Positions 12,901-26,221 of a DNA stretch of 64,000 nucleotides are shown here, in pieces. Origin of the DNA: Athripsodes cinereus (Eukaryota; Arthropoda; Insecta; Trichoptera; Leptoceridae); contig OX388307.1 in the NCBI GenBank assembly GCA_947579605.1, positions 8,223,237 through 8,287,236 of the forward strand, written 5' to 3'. Position 1 is the first letter of the stretch. Every line of letters begins with the position of its first letter. The notes under the pieces are model-generated. The model did no database searches. It saw only the letters and a list, made by a program, of their open reading frames with translations, and was not told the DNA's origin. The position numbers and the translations under genes are program-made.

Positions 12901-15900
12901 GCGTCCGCTTAAACGTGAACGCAGCAATAATGATTATGATGTCTGTCATCCTGCTACTCCGAATCGTTGAAAATGTAGAAAATCTGATGAAATGTGTTAC
13001 CCCATTTCACCCCAAACCTTAAAAAGTGACGCTATTTTATCAACAAATCATCATTTGTTGATTCCCCCTTTTCAAATTTCCTCGTATTCATACAGTGCGC
13101 TTCCAACAGAGATCGAAAGGTTGTTAAATGCCTACATAGAATTCATACTTTACTATTTAGTGCATCATAACTTTTTTATAAATTTCGTAAATCCTTGATA
13201 TAGTGGTTCACATTTTAGTAAAAAGGGTTCGACTTAAAGTCGTGTGAACTATGTATCGAAGTTTTGTATATCAACTGAGTCCCTTGGTACGTACTCTAAG
13301 TCTGACAGTACCAAATGCATAAAAAAATTCAGCTTCTTCATCGCGAGATATATTAATAGAGAAAAGTAAAGATATTAATTTACTACGTTAAAATCAATCA
13401 ATATATAATTATGTAGAGTTCCTCTATATTCGATATTCATGATGCGATTCCACTAAACATCTACATCCATTTTTTTTAAATATTTTTATTAATTTATTTT
13501 TAACTTTAAAAAAATACACACTATACGACTGTGTTGGCTATTCAGTGAAGTGTTTGATCAATTTTACTGTCGTCAAGACATATAGGTGTTAAAACAGGAA
13601 ACCAATTCATTCCAGCTATATAAATTATAGGTCTGGTATTACAGTAATTGTGATTGAACGTCACAGAGGTAATGAATTACTAATAAAGACCCTTAATGCT
13701 CGTAAAAGGGAGACGTCTAAAATGTCCTGAAAGGAAAGTTTCAGCAGCGCCGGGATCTGAAAATGGGCATCTATTCTATAACGACGAAAAAAGAATATTA
13801 AAGGAACAAGTAATAAATTTATTTGTCAGAATTCTTTGTGTCCAAACGCACTACAAAGAACCCTGAATGGAATGAAGGAATAAATCATTGAATAAATAGT
13901 CCATTTGTTATGTTTCCTTTTTATCGTGTGCTACATCTTAAGATTATTAAATCGAAAATCTAGTATTTACCAACGTGCTACATACTCGTATACACTTATG
14001 AAAAGTAATCCTAAAAAAACCTTTAGCTGTATTGCCATTTCTCTGTGAGGAAAACTAATTCTCACAACATTACAGAGCGTCCAGATTATCATGGATGTAT
14101 GGCAAAAGGACAATAATTTCTTATAGAAAATACGTTAAGTTAACTAATCTCAACTGGTTAAAAATACCTACGCATACATAACATAACTAACCAATGATTC
14201 AGTTAAAAAAAAACATAGAAAATAAATTCAAATGCAAAATTTAGTAGCTTTATCCACAATAAATAATTTATTCAAACGCTATTCGATAGAGAGCGTATAA
14301 TATAAAAATTTCATTCTTGCTAAAATGTACTTTCAATTTTTCCCCGTTTATTCGAAGATTCTAAGCGAGTAATAAATATGGGAATAAGGAGTGATATGTG
14401 TGAGACGCGCTGGCGGAAATTGGTAAGTAAACTATCGGAAATCTGACGATCGAAAGGAATGAGTTGCAAGAATCGATGAAACGATTACTATTCGATGGTT
14501 ATTTGTTAACAACACGTACCTAACTGATATTAATATAAAGCACATATTTGTAGACGTCATGCAAAATATTTTCAATCTACTAAATAAAGTTAAAACGCAA
14601 TTATCTCATTTTTGTGTAAATATCAAGATTTTATTTGGATTTTGGTCACACGGTCGCCTAGATTACAATCTCATTAGATTTTTATGAGAATTCGATATAA
14701 TATGTTTTTTTTTTAAAATTCAGTGTTTTTTTTTACATTTAATACTTTGTACCTTTATTAAAACGATAACGAGATTTCCATTCTTTTCCATTTTTATAAT
14801 TTCCAAAAATTCTTGATTGTTGTAAGATACGTGTAGTCAACATGTACCTACTCGTAGTTCTGTCTTATAACAAAATAATCTATTACTGTTCTATTCAATA
14901 ATACATTTTTCTAATTGAATAACTTTTCCAGTCGATTCGAATTAGAATCGTAGCATGGCTTTATTATTTAATCCCATACTACATACGTATGTATTATTTG
15001 CCCAATTAAGTTAATGGAGGATAATATCATTGTTTGAAAAGCTTATTAACTTGGAGAGGGATGGGGGATTGTGAAAGTCCTTTGTTTGTATCTGTCACGT
15101 TATGTTAGTATTAATCAGGTATAAATACAACATCATCTTTTAATTACCAAATAATATTATTTAAATTGTTGGTAAGATTTGTAATTCAATTGAGACTAAT
15201 AATAACACTAGAAATTAGTAATCGTAAGGTTCGAGAATGAAATGGAAATAAAAATTATCAAAAAGATTCCTCAGTCCTCAATAAACACACCGTTATAATA
15301 GAAACCTGCGATATCGTTTTTAAGTATCTAAAATGATATTCTTCTATTTGTGTACTGTTACAGTGAATGAATGAATTACATCGGATGATCAAACAACCTT
15401 TGTAGAACCTTAAACTCCGAAACAGTGGATTTCCAAACATTTGAATAAAACAACAAAAAGATAAAAAAGTAAAAATAGAAATCGATGTTTTTCGAATAGC
15501 GGATATTTTAACACAAAACTGAATGAAAAATATTCGCATATTACGTGACAATTGAAGAAATAGAGCCAAAGAAATAAAGCATAATACTTATAAGGACACT
15601 TTTATTGAAAATCAATATCTAATAATATCGTTTTTATTATTTACTATTCGCCATTAAGTACTATAAGGCTGGATAGAAAAAACGTAAATGTGTCAGTAAC
15701 ATTTTACAGTAGGTGATATTGATTCTTCAATTTACACAGACATGGTCGGAAAATGGAAATTAAGGAGATATTGCAAGTTATAAAAGTGATTTTGAATTGG
15801 TGAAAAAAATAAAGATAATATCTTTCCTAGAATTTCCTTGTATAATGCCGAAAATAATTTTGTCACACACAATAAACGCTAGAAAACCTATATTCATTAT

Positions 15901-16909
15901 TATGTTAATGTTGCTCTGCGTTATAAAATAACTTTTTATTTGTAAAAATTAAAGTATGTCTAGAAAATTTATAAGATCTCATGTCGATAAGAAAGTTCTT
16001 ATCTTGGACTATGTAAAATATTACTTTTTATGGACCATGAACCAGGTTCTTTCTATAATAACGAATATAAACCAAACCCACCCTGAAACTAAACAATAGT
16101 TTACATGTTGACAAAAGGAATTTAGATGTTGAATTTTTACATAACACTTTTCTCAATTTCATATATTATCTATCTTAAACGGGATTAAAAAAAAATTTGG
16201 TTAATTTCATTTTCAGCGTTGTGGTAACATAATTTCTTTTCCGGCATTTAAACGGCGAACACAAGAGGTGTATTGTCAAAGTTTATTTTATTATAAAATC
16301 TCGTAAGCTTTGTAGGTATGCATATAAGTCGAATATTTTAAATGTTAGTGATTATTAACAAAGATGCGATGGAAAAATGCACTAAATATAGGTACGTTTA
16401 AAATAGTCTCTTACTATTGCAGAACTTTTTTGGTTTATATGAACAATAACGAAAAAATAATAAAAAAATAGTTGACGAAAAAATTGTGCTAACTAGAACA
16501 AAAAATACAACACAAAAAAGTTAGGTATGTAAATAATGTTACGTTATTATAGCTAGAATAAAGCGGTGCAATTTGCAAGAGTCATTCAATTTCCTTCCTA
16601 TATTTTTTCAGGGCTTACAATACATCTTAATGTATAAGAAGGGACGAAACGAAGCGTGAATCCCATCCAATTAAGAGTAGTACTGGGAGTTGCACTAGGA
16701 TCTGGATGTGCGGGGAAAAGAAAGGGGGGGGGGGGTTTAAAAAATGGTGCTTCATACTATGCATATGGATGGTGTCATGCTGTAATGTGTCAACTCACAC
16801 CGATCTCAATTCAAAATAAGACTTTATCACTTTATTTTATAAGATTTAGAGTGACCTGCAAAAGACAGTTATTCTTAAAACGTTTCGAATAACTCATATC
16901 ATTTTTTTC
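9911..16909. other. Long AT-rich gene desert
   Basis: Seven kilobases without a recognisable gene or a copy of the main SINE. Open frames reach 103 codons (15258-15569, minus) but have no known motif and AT-rich random-like composition. There is a short (TAA)n run near 12575-12592 and a run of more than ten G at about 16722-16735. Confidence 0.5.
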
Positions 16910-17000
16910 ATTTAGTGACGAGGGATTGTGCTCATTTTGAATGTCTCATTTTTTATTGGTATGTAGAGGATGATTTGCATATTTATTAAGTATATGCAAG
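16910..17000 (+). repeat. SINE fragment, decayed
   Basis: TTAGTGACGAGGGATTGTGC, CATTTTGAATGTCTC and GTAGAGGATGATTTGCATAT align with the body of the (TAG)n-tailed SINE. The tail is lost. Confidence 0.5.
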
Positions 17001-18239
17001 TTTACCACGGAATGCTTTCATTTGTTAACTCAGAACCCATAGGACTGATGGTAAAGTTGACTTAAAACATAGATCATATCAGTTTGAGGTCAATGGTATG
17101 GCTTGAAACATTGTTGCAAACACCATCCATATATAACAGTGAGCTGTGGTAGTTATAGGAATATATATTATACAGGGTGTCACAGCAAGAGAGTAACTGC
17201 AGTAGACACATCAATCCGATGCAGTGCACACTGCTGTCGAGAAATGAAACAAGGAATGGAATGTTACACCGAAAAAAATGATCAGTAAAAAAAGCTGAAA
17301 GTTAATGTGACAGCACATTATTTTGATAACGTACCTTTTACACTGCCCACGATCTTCTTGGCGTTTGCGATATAATTGGTGAAAATAATGTGCAGGCACT
17401 ATTTCATTTTTCTAGGTGTACTTCTAATACTACTATACTATCACAATATCGCCCATGAAAGGGGTACGAACTCGCTGTATGTAAGAAAAACATAGATCAT
17501 CTTCTTCACGATAATCAAGATAGGTGGCCATTCAGAGTATTTTTTAAGTACGTTTGACGTATGGTGTGATAAATGAAGTATGTGGTGTTTCAAAGAGTTA
17601 ATAAACTTTCAAACAAATGATTTTTAGTAGCGAGAGCATATGATCACAAAGAAGTAAAGTCTAAACTTTCTTTCTATACCAATAGTATTCTAATTCATGT
17701 GATCAGTTATATGTTATTAAAACTAGAAAAACGTATGTAAAAGAAATCTAAAAAGTTACTACGAGATTGCAAACGACTAGAAAACTTTTTGACCTTTTTC
17801 AAAATTCTGAAAAAATAATAATATATTTATAAGAACCGTGTTATAGTTTTCGACAGTCGAATATCGGATGATAATAAATGACGGTAAAAATAAAATGAAT
17901 AAAAAAATGCCAAACGATATAAATTGGTTGTCTCCAAAGCATTAATTCAAAATGTACCATCAGTAACTAATTGAATTGTCAATATAAAAAAAACGCTTTT
18001 TACCAATTTTATAATGAAAATCCAGTTACAGTGGACCAATGTTGATTTTGTATATGAAATGAATAATATGATTTGATTTTCGAATATTCAAAAGCAAATT
18101 ATAAATTAAGAATGTATGGAAAACAATGACAAAAATATAAATTTGGAATGTGCACTATAGGACACTATGCACACGTGTGAAATTTAAAAAAAATTAATAC
18201 CTAGTTGTTTTTTTCGTTTTTTGATTATTGTTGTGAAAT
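17001..18239. other. AT-rich intergenic DNA
   Basis: Includes TATACAGGGTGTCACAGC at about 17170, which resembles transposon-end motifs, but no partner end was found. Nothing else is supported. Confidence 0.4.
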
Positions 18240-18300
18240 AATTTTCTCACACGTGGCTGATCTGCTGGCTACGACTCTTGTGGATATAGTATATCTTATA
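18240..18300 (+). repeat. SINE fragment
   Basis: GCTGATCTGCTGGCTACGAC followed by CTTGTGGATATAG matches the last part of the (TAG)n-tailed SINE. Confidence 0.45.
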
Positions 18301-21300
18301 TTGCATAATAGTATTGACATTTTATTCAGCAATGAACGACATAATCAACATTCATCACATGTCTTTATATCACCTGGTTTTAAATTCAAACAAGTAATAA
18401 TAAATATTTTAGCAATCTTAGAAATGATATGTTGATCGACTACCAAATATAACGGAAACGAAGAGGCAAAACCATATTAAAAGGTAACTAATGAAAATCG
18501 ATCCAACTTAATTTCTAATGTAGTATTAACTAGTAATCAGGACTACCACTGAGATCGTTAAAGACTGTGTGTCAGGCAGGTAGCGCCGGTGGGTCGCTCC
18601 AGAAGATGCTGGCAAGGGCATGTAACAAATATGTTGCTAAGGCTTGATTTGAAGAAGCAAGTTGTTCTGAAGAAAGTACCTAGAACGAGCCTCCGACCCA
18701 ACTAGTAAAAGGGGAAGAAAACGTATGTATGTATATTGTTTGAATTTCACGTAACTATCCATCTTATCCAAAATTATTTTTATGCTTTTCTTTAAATACA
18801 ATATTATCCAAACTAGCACGGAAATCGCTACAATAATAATATGGTTTAAGTCCCAGTAATATATTTTTCAAATAAGGAACAAAATCTATTGAATTCGATT
18901 GGTCGAACACGTAACAAACGTTCTTTATTTCAAAAAATTCGATTCCATAGAATCATTTTCAATTTAAAACGAAGAAAGGTATCAGTGGCGTATTGGATGC
19001 TCATAAATTGGTAGTTACTTATCAGAAAAATACTCTGTAAGTACGCACTTACGTAGATAATAATCCTCGTGTACTTGATCCCCTAGATACAGACCTGTAG
19101 GGAACAGGACCGCTCTCGTATCCATGGTAACGCCCTCAGGGGAGGAAAGCGTAGTAGAGGCACTTATAGAATGACCCAAGCTATATAATACAAACCGTCT
19201 AGTATAAAAGTCAAGAAAAAATCTTGAAAACGTTGAAAAAGTCATTAACCATTACAATAAAATTTTAAGTGGTTCATTTTCCTGCAGGAATATTGGCACT
19301 TAAATGCGAATTCAAAGGAGTTGAGAAATGTTGAGGTTCCAAAAGAAATAAAAATATATCCTGCAAAAAGAGGCAATTTTAAAGTCATCAGTGGCGTTAC
19401 AATTTGAATAGCATTTTGGGTAAAATTAAATATAGCTTACTTCAACAGAATAATATATTATATATTTAATTTAAGGTCTTTCTTATCTTCACAAATAAGA
19501 TCCAGCTTAAAGGGCTAAGTTGGTCGTGGTTTTGTATCATGATCTAAAAAATCAAGTGACTAAATCTAATATCTATTAACGAAAATCTTTTATGGAAATA
19601 TGTCGGTGTAAAAACCACTATTTTAACTGTTCCTCCTATAAAAAAGATGAATACAATTAAAAAAATATATTATAGTTTGACCTTTGAGTTGAGATTAAAT
19701 TCTTAACAATGAAATCAAAAATATTGCGTGCTTCACTGATATTTAATTTTAAAAATAATTATAATTCAAAGAGGAAATCGATAACAGTGTGCATTTTAAG
19801 CGGATCAATATCACATTTCAAATACAGAAGCAGAATATTAATTTGAAAAAAGAACATAATCATACGATCAAAGATGTCGGTGCCTGAGGCAAGAATCTGA
19901 TTGGTTAAGCACACAAAGAAGGGTGGACGCTATTGGATTATTATAATAGCAATCAAAATAAACAAACAGACAGAACCTCCCTTTTCGTTTGTTATTAGAA
20001 CAGAAAAATCAATTTCAAGTTGGAAGAAAAAATAAATTATAATTTTAATTGGGAACGCAATAAATCTAAAATAAAAAATCATATTATTAAGTAAATAAGA
20101 TAAACATCATTAAAATTGATGATAAGTAATTTTTTTAAGAATATTGGATATTATTTTCACTAAAGAAAATAAAATAAATTATAATGAATTTTTCAGTAAA
20201 CAACTTAAAAAAAATCGAAAATAATGTTCTTTCTCAGGTTACATTATTATATCCCACAATAATTTACCTCATTGAAAAAATATAATAAAACAACTATGAA
20301 AGTAATTCATTAAATAGAAATGAATCAGAAAAAAAAACTAACGAATAAATGCGAAGAACAAATAAAACTTTTACGGATTAGACTAATTGGTAAAACAAAA
20401 CTGATTGATTATATGATAACAGTAAGAAGTAATCACTAGAGACGTTCTCATTTGGAAAAAAAATTAAATAGCGGTGAAGAAAATTTTCGTGGAAGGAGCA
20501 GTTACTATTATTTTTTGCATAGAAGGCGTTAGATCCCGTATGCTTAGACATATTTCGACTAGATACTCCACTGCTTTGCCTGTCCTAAGACCAGTGTGAA
20601 AATTTATTCAGCAGGAGGCAGTGGCAAGTCCATACTATTGTGTGACTTAAAGATAGCGATAAAATAATTTAATTATAATTCTGAGATACTTTCATGTGTT
20701 GCACATGTAGACGCGACAAGAAGATGATTTAGAAAAAGAGTAGAGAAAAATATGTCAATTTGCATCTAATCCACTGAGTTTAACAAAAATATTAAATTTC
20801 ACAAAACAATCCCAAAATTCCAAAAAAAAAAACAACGGTAATTTCGTTTTTGCGCAAACTACGCATCTCTATTAATCAGAGAGAAAGAAGAAGCAATGAT
20901 AGTACTACTAACTAATACTAACACGGATTACACAAGTCTAAAGAAACAAGATGGATATCCACACCACTATGACGGCAGAAGACAAATTGGGTTGGCTAAG
21001 CTTACACATTGCCTAGAAGGTAGGTAGTGGAGTAGTGGTGTTAACAAGAGTACAAACTAATAATAATAATACTAATAATAAGGTAAGTACCACTAGCTAC
21101 ATAGATCACAGAGGGAAAGTTATCATAGAAATGAAAGAACAGTAGCAAAAGAGAATATTGAATTAGTATATAAAGAAATTGTTTTCCTTTATTTTTGGCT
21201 TCAGAGATGACATCAAATGTCTATTGAAATTTAAAAAAATGTTAATAAACAACGTAGGTACATAATATTCATAAATCAAAATTTGCACAAATCATAAGAA

Positions 21301-21456
21301 AAGCAGAATTTGCAATATGTTTATGAAAAAATAAGTCGAAAGCAACCTTTAAATGAAAATGAAAGACTATAATATTTGCCGGCGCACTTGAGTCAGTCCA
21401 AATACTTTAAAACAGCGCCAAAATCAAGTAATTCACCATCATCATCCAGTCTCTAG
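18301..21456. other. AT-rich intergenic DNA
   Basis: No gene recognised. Less AT-rich patches at about 18550-18620 and 19060-19160 gave no protein I know. An (AAT)n-like run lies near 21060-21080. Confidence 0.45.
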
Positions 21457-21574
21457 TGGCCGGTTTCAATAATCTATCTATCCGCTACTGTCGATTGAAA
21501 TCTATTGTGTTCTATATTTTAAATCATAGATTTCAATCGACAGTCACGGATAGATAGGTTATTGAAACCGGCCA
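21457..21574. mobile_element. Foldback MITE, 118 bp
   Basis: Two 49-bp arms (21457-21505 and 21526-21574) are inverted copies with three mismatches, separated by 20 bp, so almost the whole element is a hairpin. The ends read TGGCCGGTTTCAATAA. A TAG trinucleotide stands directly on both sides (21454-21456 and 21575-21577), a plausible 3-bp target duplication as made by PIF/Harbinger transposases; a TA duplication is also possible. No transposase is encoded. Confidence 0.75.
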
Positions 21575-23470
21575 TAGATAAACTCAGTTTTTGGAATACT
21601 GGTCGATAATGATGGTGATATATTAAAAAAAATTTAATGTGTGTGTAGGTACTTACAAAGCGAATTAAGATTTCGAACATTATGTTCTAAAGCCAATTAT
21701 GTTGAAGGTCACAGAGATATTCGCGTTTGTTTATTTTAATCTTTATATTTACGCAAATATTTTTTTTCTCTGATTATAAATACATAAAAAGTTCATTGGT
21801 CGATATATAAATCATAAATTTGCACATTCAAGATGATGTAAATAAAGCAATCTAAAATTTTAATATTTGCATGGTAATAACGTGAAGTTGCCAAATAAGA
21901 ATCGACATACTTACTCTATTTTTAACAATTAAATGACAAATTGTACTAACACATAATATATGCAAAAGCCTATTTGCAATTTATTTGTCGCTTAATATTT
22001 TCTTTTTTAATTATTATGATACATATGTATTTAGGTACTTCTGGTAACAGATAAATCTGACACATCGTCTATGGTCATCCAAAGACAACTGTCGAACACA
22101 AATTAATATGCGACTGTTCTTTCAAAATATGATTTGACATTAGAGAGACCAGTGAGTATTATTTCAATCAATCCTACTCGTGGCGCCGCACCACACAACT
22201 AATGCATTAGGTTACAAAATTAATTATATGGTTACAATTTACTGTTCACCTTTTTACCAATGTCATTACTTAAATGTCTAACGGATTTCACGTATTGTCT
22301 GTAGGTAATTACATATGTGACATTGTATCATTTGTGTGATTATATGACTATTGAAATTGCCACAAATAGAACTACAGTTGTCAGTTGAAGAAAATATGTA
22401 TATATAACAATTATATTCATGTTCGGCCACAAATGATAGAATATGTTACAGTAAACAAACCTACGTGTAATTATTCAAATTTTTATCTTAATTGATGTTT
22501 CTTTTAATTTATCTACACTTTGCATGTGTAAGTAAGTGTAGGTAAATATAAAAATTAAATTTCTGTAGATTGACGCAACATATTGAAGAAGTTGAATTTA
22601 AATAAAAAATATGTGTGAACTTGATCAACTAAAGCTACCTTAGATGCGTTGAAAGAGGAAAGGAACACAGAGAATAGAAAAAAATAAAAAGTTACCAAAT
22701 TTTTTTATATAACGTTTTGAGTACCTACGTTTCAAGTTTGTACGTATATACCTAATGTTTGAAGGATTTAGTTATTACCTAACTAAGTACTGGATTAAAC
22801 AAATAATTGGTTAAACATATCTCTGTAACAGAAAGATGTATTGCCTTTCTCGTGATACATTTTCTTAAAGAGCAATTGCCTATATTCTAGGGAAACGTAA
22901 AACGTATTTATGATAAAATAAACAAATGTATTAGAAAAATCGTGTTTTTGTTAAATGCGGCATAGTTAATCGCGGTATTTATCTTGAACATAAGTTTAAA
23001 CTAATGAGTCCTGGTATGTACTAAAATATTAACTAACCCATGATGTACACATCTAAGTACTTAAACGAGAACAAAACAGATTAACAAAATCAACACTCTT
23101 TAGGTACAACCAGTAATGTTTCATACTAACGATCTTCTAGAATGTTTAATGTCTTAATTTCGTGAAGGTATTTAAGAAGACAATGAGTACAGTGAGAACA
23201 TAGGTATAGTTGGTATATACAGGAACATAATATTAAGTATTATAGAACAAAGTCATCAACAAAAGTAATAAGCCCGGAGTTTTAAAGGAAGAAGTATGTA
23301 CTCAAATGTTATGCGTCTTATATGAGTTACTAAGTAAAATGTTTCTTGAGAAAGATTGTGTTGTGTAAAGCGGAAAATCGTTGCGACGAAAAAAATAAAC
23401 CCCCACAAGGAATAATATAACTTTTTAACATTCCTACATAATCTGGATAGAAGTTTATAAGTCAAAATAT
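21575..23470. other. AT-rich intergenic DNA
   Basis: No gene, repeat family member or hairpin recognised. Confidence 0.5.
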
Positions 23471-23540
23471 GGAATGATTTTTTGACGTGATGGTATGGAA
23501 TGATTTTTTGACGTGATGGTATGGAATGATTTTTTGTGAG
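23471..23540 (+). repeat. 26-bp tandem repeat, 2.6 copies
   Basis: GGAATGATTTTTTGACGTGA begins at 23471 and 23497, and a third partial copy begins at 23523. The first two units are identical over 26 bp, indicating recent slippage or duplication. Confidence 0.9.
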
Positions 23541-23642
23541 GTGGATAATAATAAGTAAGTATTTTTTTTATTGAGTACGAGAGTACGAAAAATAGAAACA
23601 TCTGAGAGAAAGGTCAACTCGGCACTAAAAGTCAAGTGATAG

Positions 23643-23830
23643 TTCGTCGGTAGCCTGGAGGTAGAGTCTCGGACTCGTGAACATGGGGTCCATGGTTCGA
23701 TACCAGGTGCCGGCAAACTCCTCTTTCACGACACAAGCTTTTAGTAGCTTACTGTGAAAGGTGCGTAAGGTTGTATTTGGGTTTATAACAAAAACCCAGA
23801 TATATCTTTTTTTTTTAAAAAAAAGTTCTT
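23643..23830 (+). repeat. tRNA-derived SINE (second family)
   Basis: The head resembles a tRNA: an A-box-like TAGCCTGGAGGTAGAG, then a B box GGTTCGATACC about 30 bp later, and a tRNA-like 3' arm ending GGTGCCGGCA. The 5' acceptor side is only partly complementary and the anticodon arm is irregular, so it is not a working tRNA gene. The unrelated tail region (CTTACTGTGAAAGGTGCG) ends in a run of T then A. Transcription would be by RNA polymerase III and movement would need a partner LINE. Only one copy is seen in this window. Confidence 0.7.
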
Positions 23831-23859
23831 ACATATTTAAAGATGGATGAAATATAATA

Positions 23860-24055
23860 TTCCGTTGAGTCCTTGGTAGGAATAGGTTATTCAATCTTTT
23901 CTGTTAGTTTTCGAGTGTTTCGTATAAGGCAGGTATTCAAAATTTAATATTTTCGGTTCAGCGATGATGTGCGCCACCTGTCTTGAATGTCTAAATTTTG
24001 CCTATCTGAAAATGATATGATAGGACAAAGTCATGATAATGATTCCCTGTGGTAT
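23860..24055 (+). repeat. (TAG)n-tailed SINE, head and part of body
   Basis: Head TCCGTTGAGTCCTTGGTAGG and GTTTTCGAGTGTTTCGTA are followed by CAGCGATGATGTGCGCCACC. The 3' part is deleted or heavily mutated. It is one of the few copies that keep the 5' head. Confidence 0.65.
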
Positions 24056-24581
24056 AGGTAATGTATTCCGATTCTATGGATATATTATTTTTTACGTCAT
24101 TATTTATCACTCCAGCGATTAAATCGCCCAACGTGACCTTACTCATTCATTACACAGGTAAGTTCACCATGATAGATAATGTAATTCGTCTTTCACAACA
24201 GTCTGTTGTCTGTGGTACATACATACATACACTCGTCAACAACGCCTCCCACGCACGAAATTTAATAACGCAACGCATTAATAATAATAAAAAAAACATT
24301 AAATTAACTTCAGACAATAAAGATATCATAACAATTAAAATTATTATATTGTACTTTATACAGCAAGGTCTTTTTTTTATTAGGATTAAGTAGGAACGGA
24401 TGTGAGTTTTAAAATAAGCACGTGTTGTTTTTTTATTATTCACGTGCGATCGATGTTTTGTTGTTGATTGTTTTTAAGAGCAAGTATTGAATACAAAGCA
24501 ATTCTCAATAAATTGGTATCCCTAGCAATACGTAGGCGGCAAAGAATATATAAAAAGACAGGTGTCGAATAGATAAAAATA

Positions 24582-24740
24582 TTTTACATCTCAAATTCAG
24601 CGATGAGGTTTGCCACCTATCCTGAATGTCTTTTTGTTGCCACGGAGGACAGCTTCCATGTGTATTACATGCAGCGAGTTTGCTGGCTACCCCACTTGTG
24701 GGATATGTCGTTGTGTTACAGTAGTAGTTGAAGTAGTAGC
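24582..24740 (+). repeat. (TAG)n-tailed SINE, 5'-truncated
   Basis: TTTTACATCTCAAATTCAGC through GGCTACCCCACTTGTGGGAT to an imperfect TAG tail. Small deletions lie in the middle (GCCACGGAGGACAGCTTCCA). Confidence 0.8.
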
Positions 24741-25940
24741 AGAACGTACCCACGACTTTTTACGTGATTAAACATAACTGAGATGACGCCGTTATGATGT
24801 ATTGTAGATTATAGAATAGCACTATTGTTAAACAAATTTATAAGGACAAAATAGCATTATTGGCACAAACTTTATCGTTATGTAAAACTCGTATTTACCG
24901 GGCCCGCAAGATTAATTCGCAGATTAACAGCACAGAAATAAACTAGCCGTTTTTATATTGAAAAGTTAAAAAAAAACACTTATAATTTTACACAAAGTTG
25001 TAGACATTTTTGGAATTTATTGAGATTCACATTGTTTATATCCAACAATTCTTTTATTTGTATGCTGCGTAGGTAAAATAATTTCCTTCACTAATGAAAT
25101 CGTTAAAAAACTACAATTTAACAAAGCATTTTGACTATTTATAGATGTATCAAATTATCGACATGTTTTCTAGAGTTTCAAAGCGCGGCAAAAGAATTTA
25201 TTATACATCTTAATTTATTGAATAATCATGGACACAATTCACATCCCTGACATTAACTGTATATAAATTATACAAAGGTACGATTATACACACACCATCA
25301 GAGAAAAAAATGTTGATATAAATGAAATTTGAGCTGCCTGCTTAGAAATTTACATTAAGACATAAAATGTTAGTATCACTGACATGAATGAATGTTTGTT
25401 TATAACATACAAATGTAATAAAACTAAAAATAAACATAATCGAATGAGAAATCAGAACTGATAGACATTAACATAGAGAGGTTTATTTATAAACAAATTT
25501 CCACCATCTTGGTCGTATTACAATTCTTTATCCTACTTTTAAAACAACGGTACTGTAAGCAAATCATTAAAGCCCATTTATGGTTATAACGATCGATTCC
25601 CCGTGCAGTTCCCAGAACAGAATAAGCCTCGCAATTATTTGTGTAAATGTTCGATTTTTATATGGAAGGCGAAGGTCGAAGAACACCGCGGTCAGCTGTA
25701 TAAAATATTTTAAATCTTCTCTAAGACGATTCAGTGATGGGGCGTGTTATCTACTCTATTGGCTACCTTTAATGGAAGAGGTAATATAGAGAGACGTCTC
25801 GATCATAATTTAAATGTATCAATTTAGGATTACATGAATATTCTTGAAAATGGTATAAGGTATAATATGGGTTAGTTGGAAGATATCGCACTTCTGCGAT
25901 AAACTCGCCCATTGCACAAATTTATTTGTCTGGTTCTGCA
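24741..25940. other. AT-rich intergenic DNA
   Basis: No gene recognised. Confidence 0.5.
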
Positions 25941-26000
25941 ATGTTTGTGTTTTAATAATGTTTGTTTTTTTGTGCAATAAAGATTTTTATTATTATTATC
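25940..26000 (+). mobile_element. Possible LINE 3' tail
   Basis: TTTTTTTGTGCAATAAAG followed by TTTTTATTATTATTATT looks like a LINE 3' end with a polyadenylation-like AATAAA and a short-repeat tail. TTTTGTGCAATAAAG also occurs at about 61990-62010. It lies tail-to-tail with the minus-strand R2-type element, and part of it could instead be that element's own 3' end. Confidence 0.35.
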
Positions 26001-26221
26001 TCATATCTCATTTATTAAACAAAACAATATTTGATTCTACATTTTGAACACAATATAAGATTAACAATAAAATTTAAAAATAACATTAAATAACAAAAAC
26101 CATAAAATATTAAAATAAATTTATGTAGGTATATTCAAAATGTAGAACCCCAACATTATTCGAGTTGATTCTTCCATGATGTTCTATGAACTAGTACAAT
26201 CATGGGAGATCACTTACAGAG
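26001..26221 (-). other. Presumed 3' untranslated region of the R2-type element
   Basis: A-rich, non-coding DNA directly downstream of the minus-strand R2-type frame. A perfect 13-bp inverted repeat (TCTACATTTTGAA at 26036-26048 and its complement at 26134-26146) could form a stem. R2-type enzymes recognise folded RNA at the 3' end, so such a stem would fit. The exact 3' end of the element is not defined. Confidence 0.4.

Noticed and set aside
12985..13000. Second hammerhead core (CTGATGA)
   Set aside because: No GAAA box, cleavage triplet or stems in the right positions.
15258..15569. 103-codon minus-strand open frame as a gene
   Set aside because: No motif, no neighbouring gene signals and composition typical of random AT-rich frames.
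17165..17200. Transposon end motif TATACAGGGTGTC
   Set aside because: No inverted or direct partner was found nearby.
20930..21000. LINE C-terminal remnant (AEDKLGWLSLH)
   Set aside because: Similarity is too short and weak to separate from chance.
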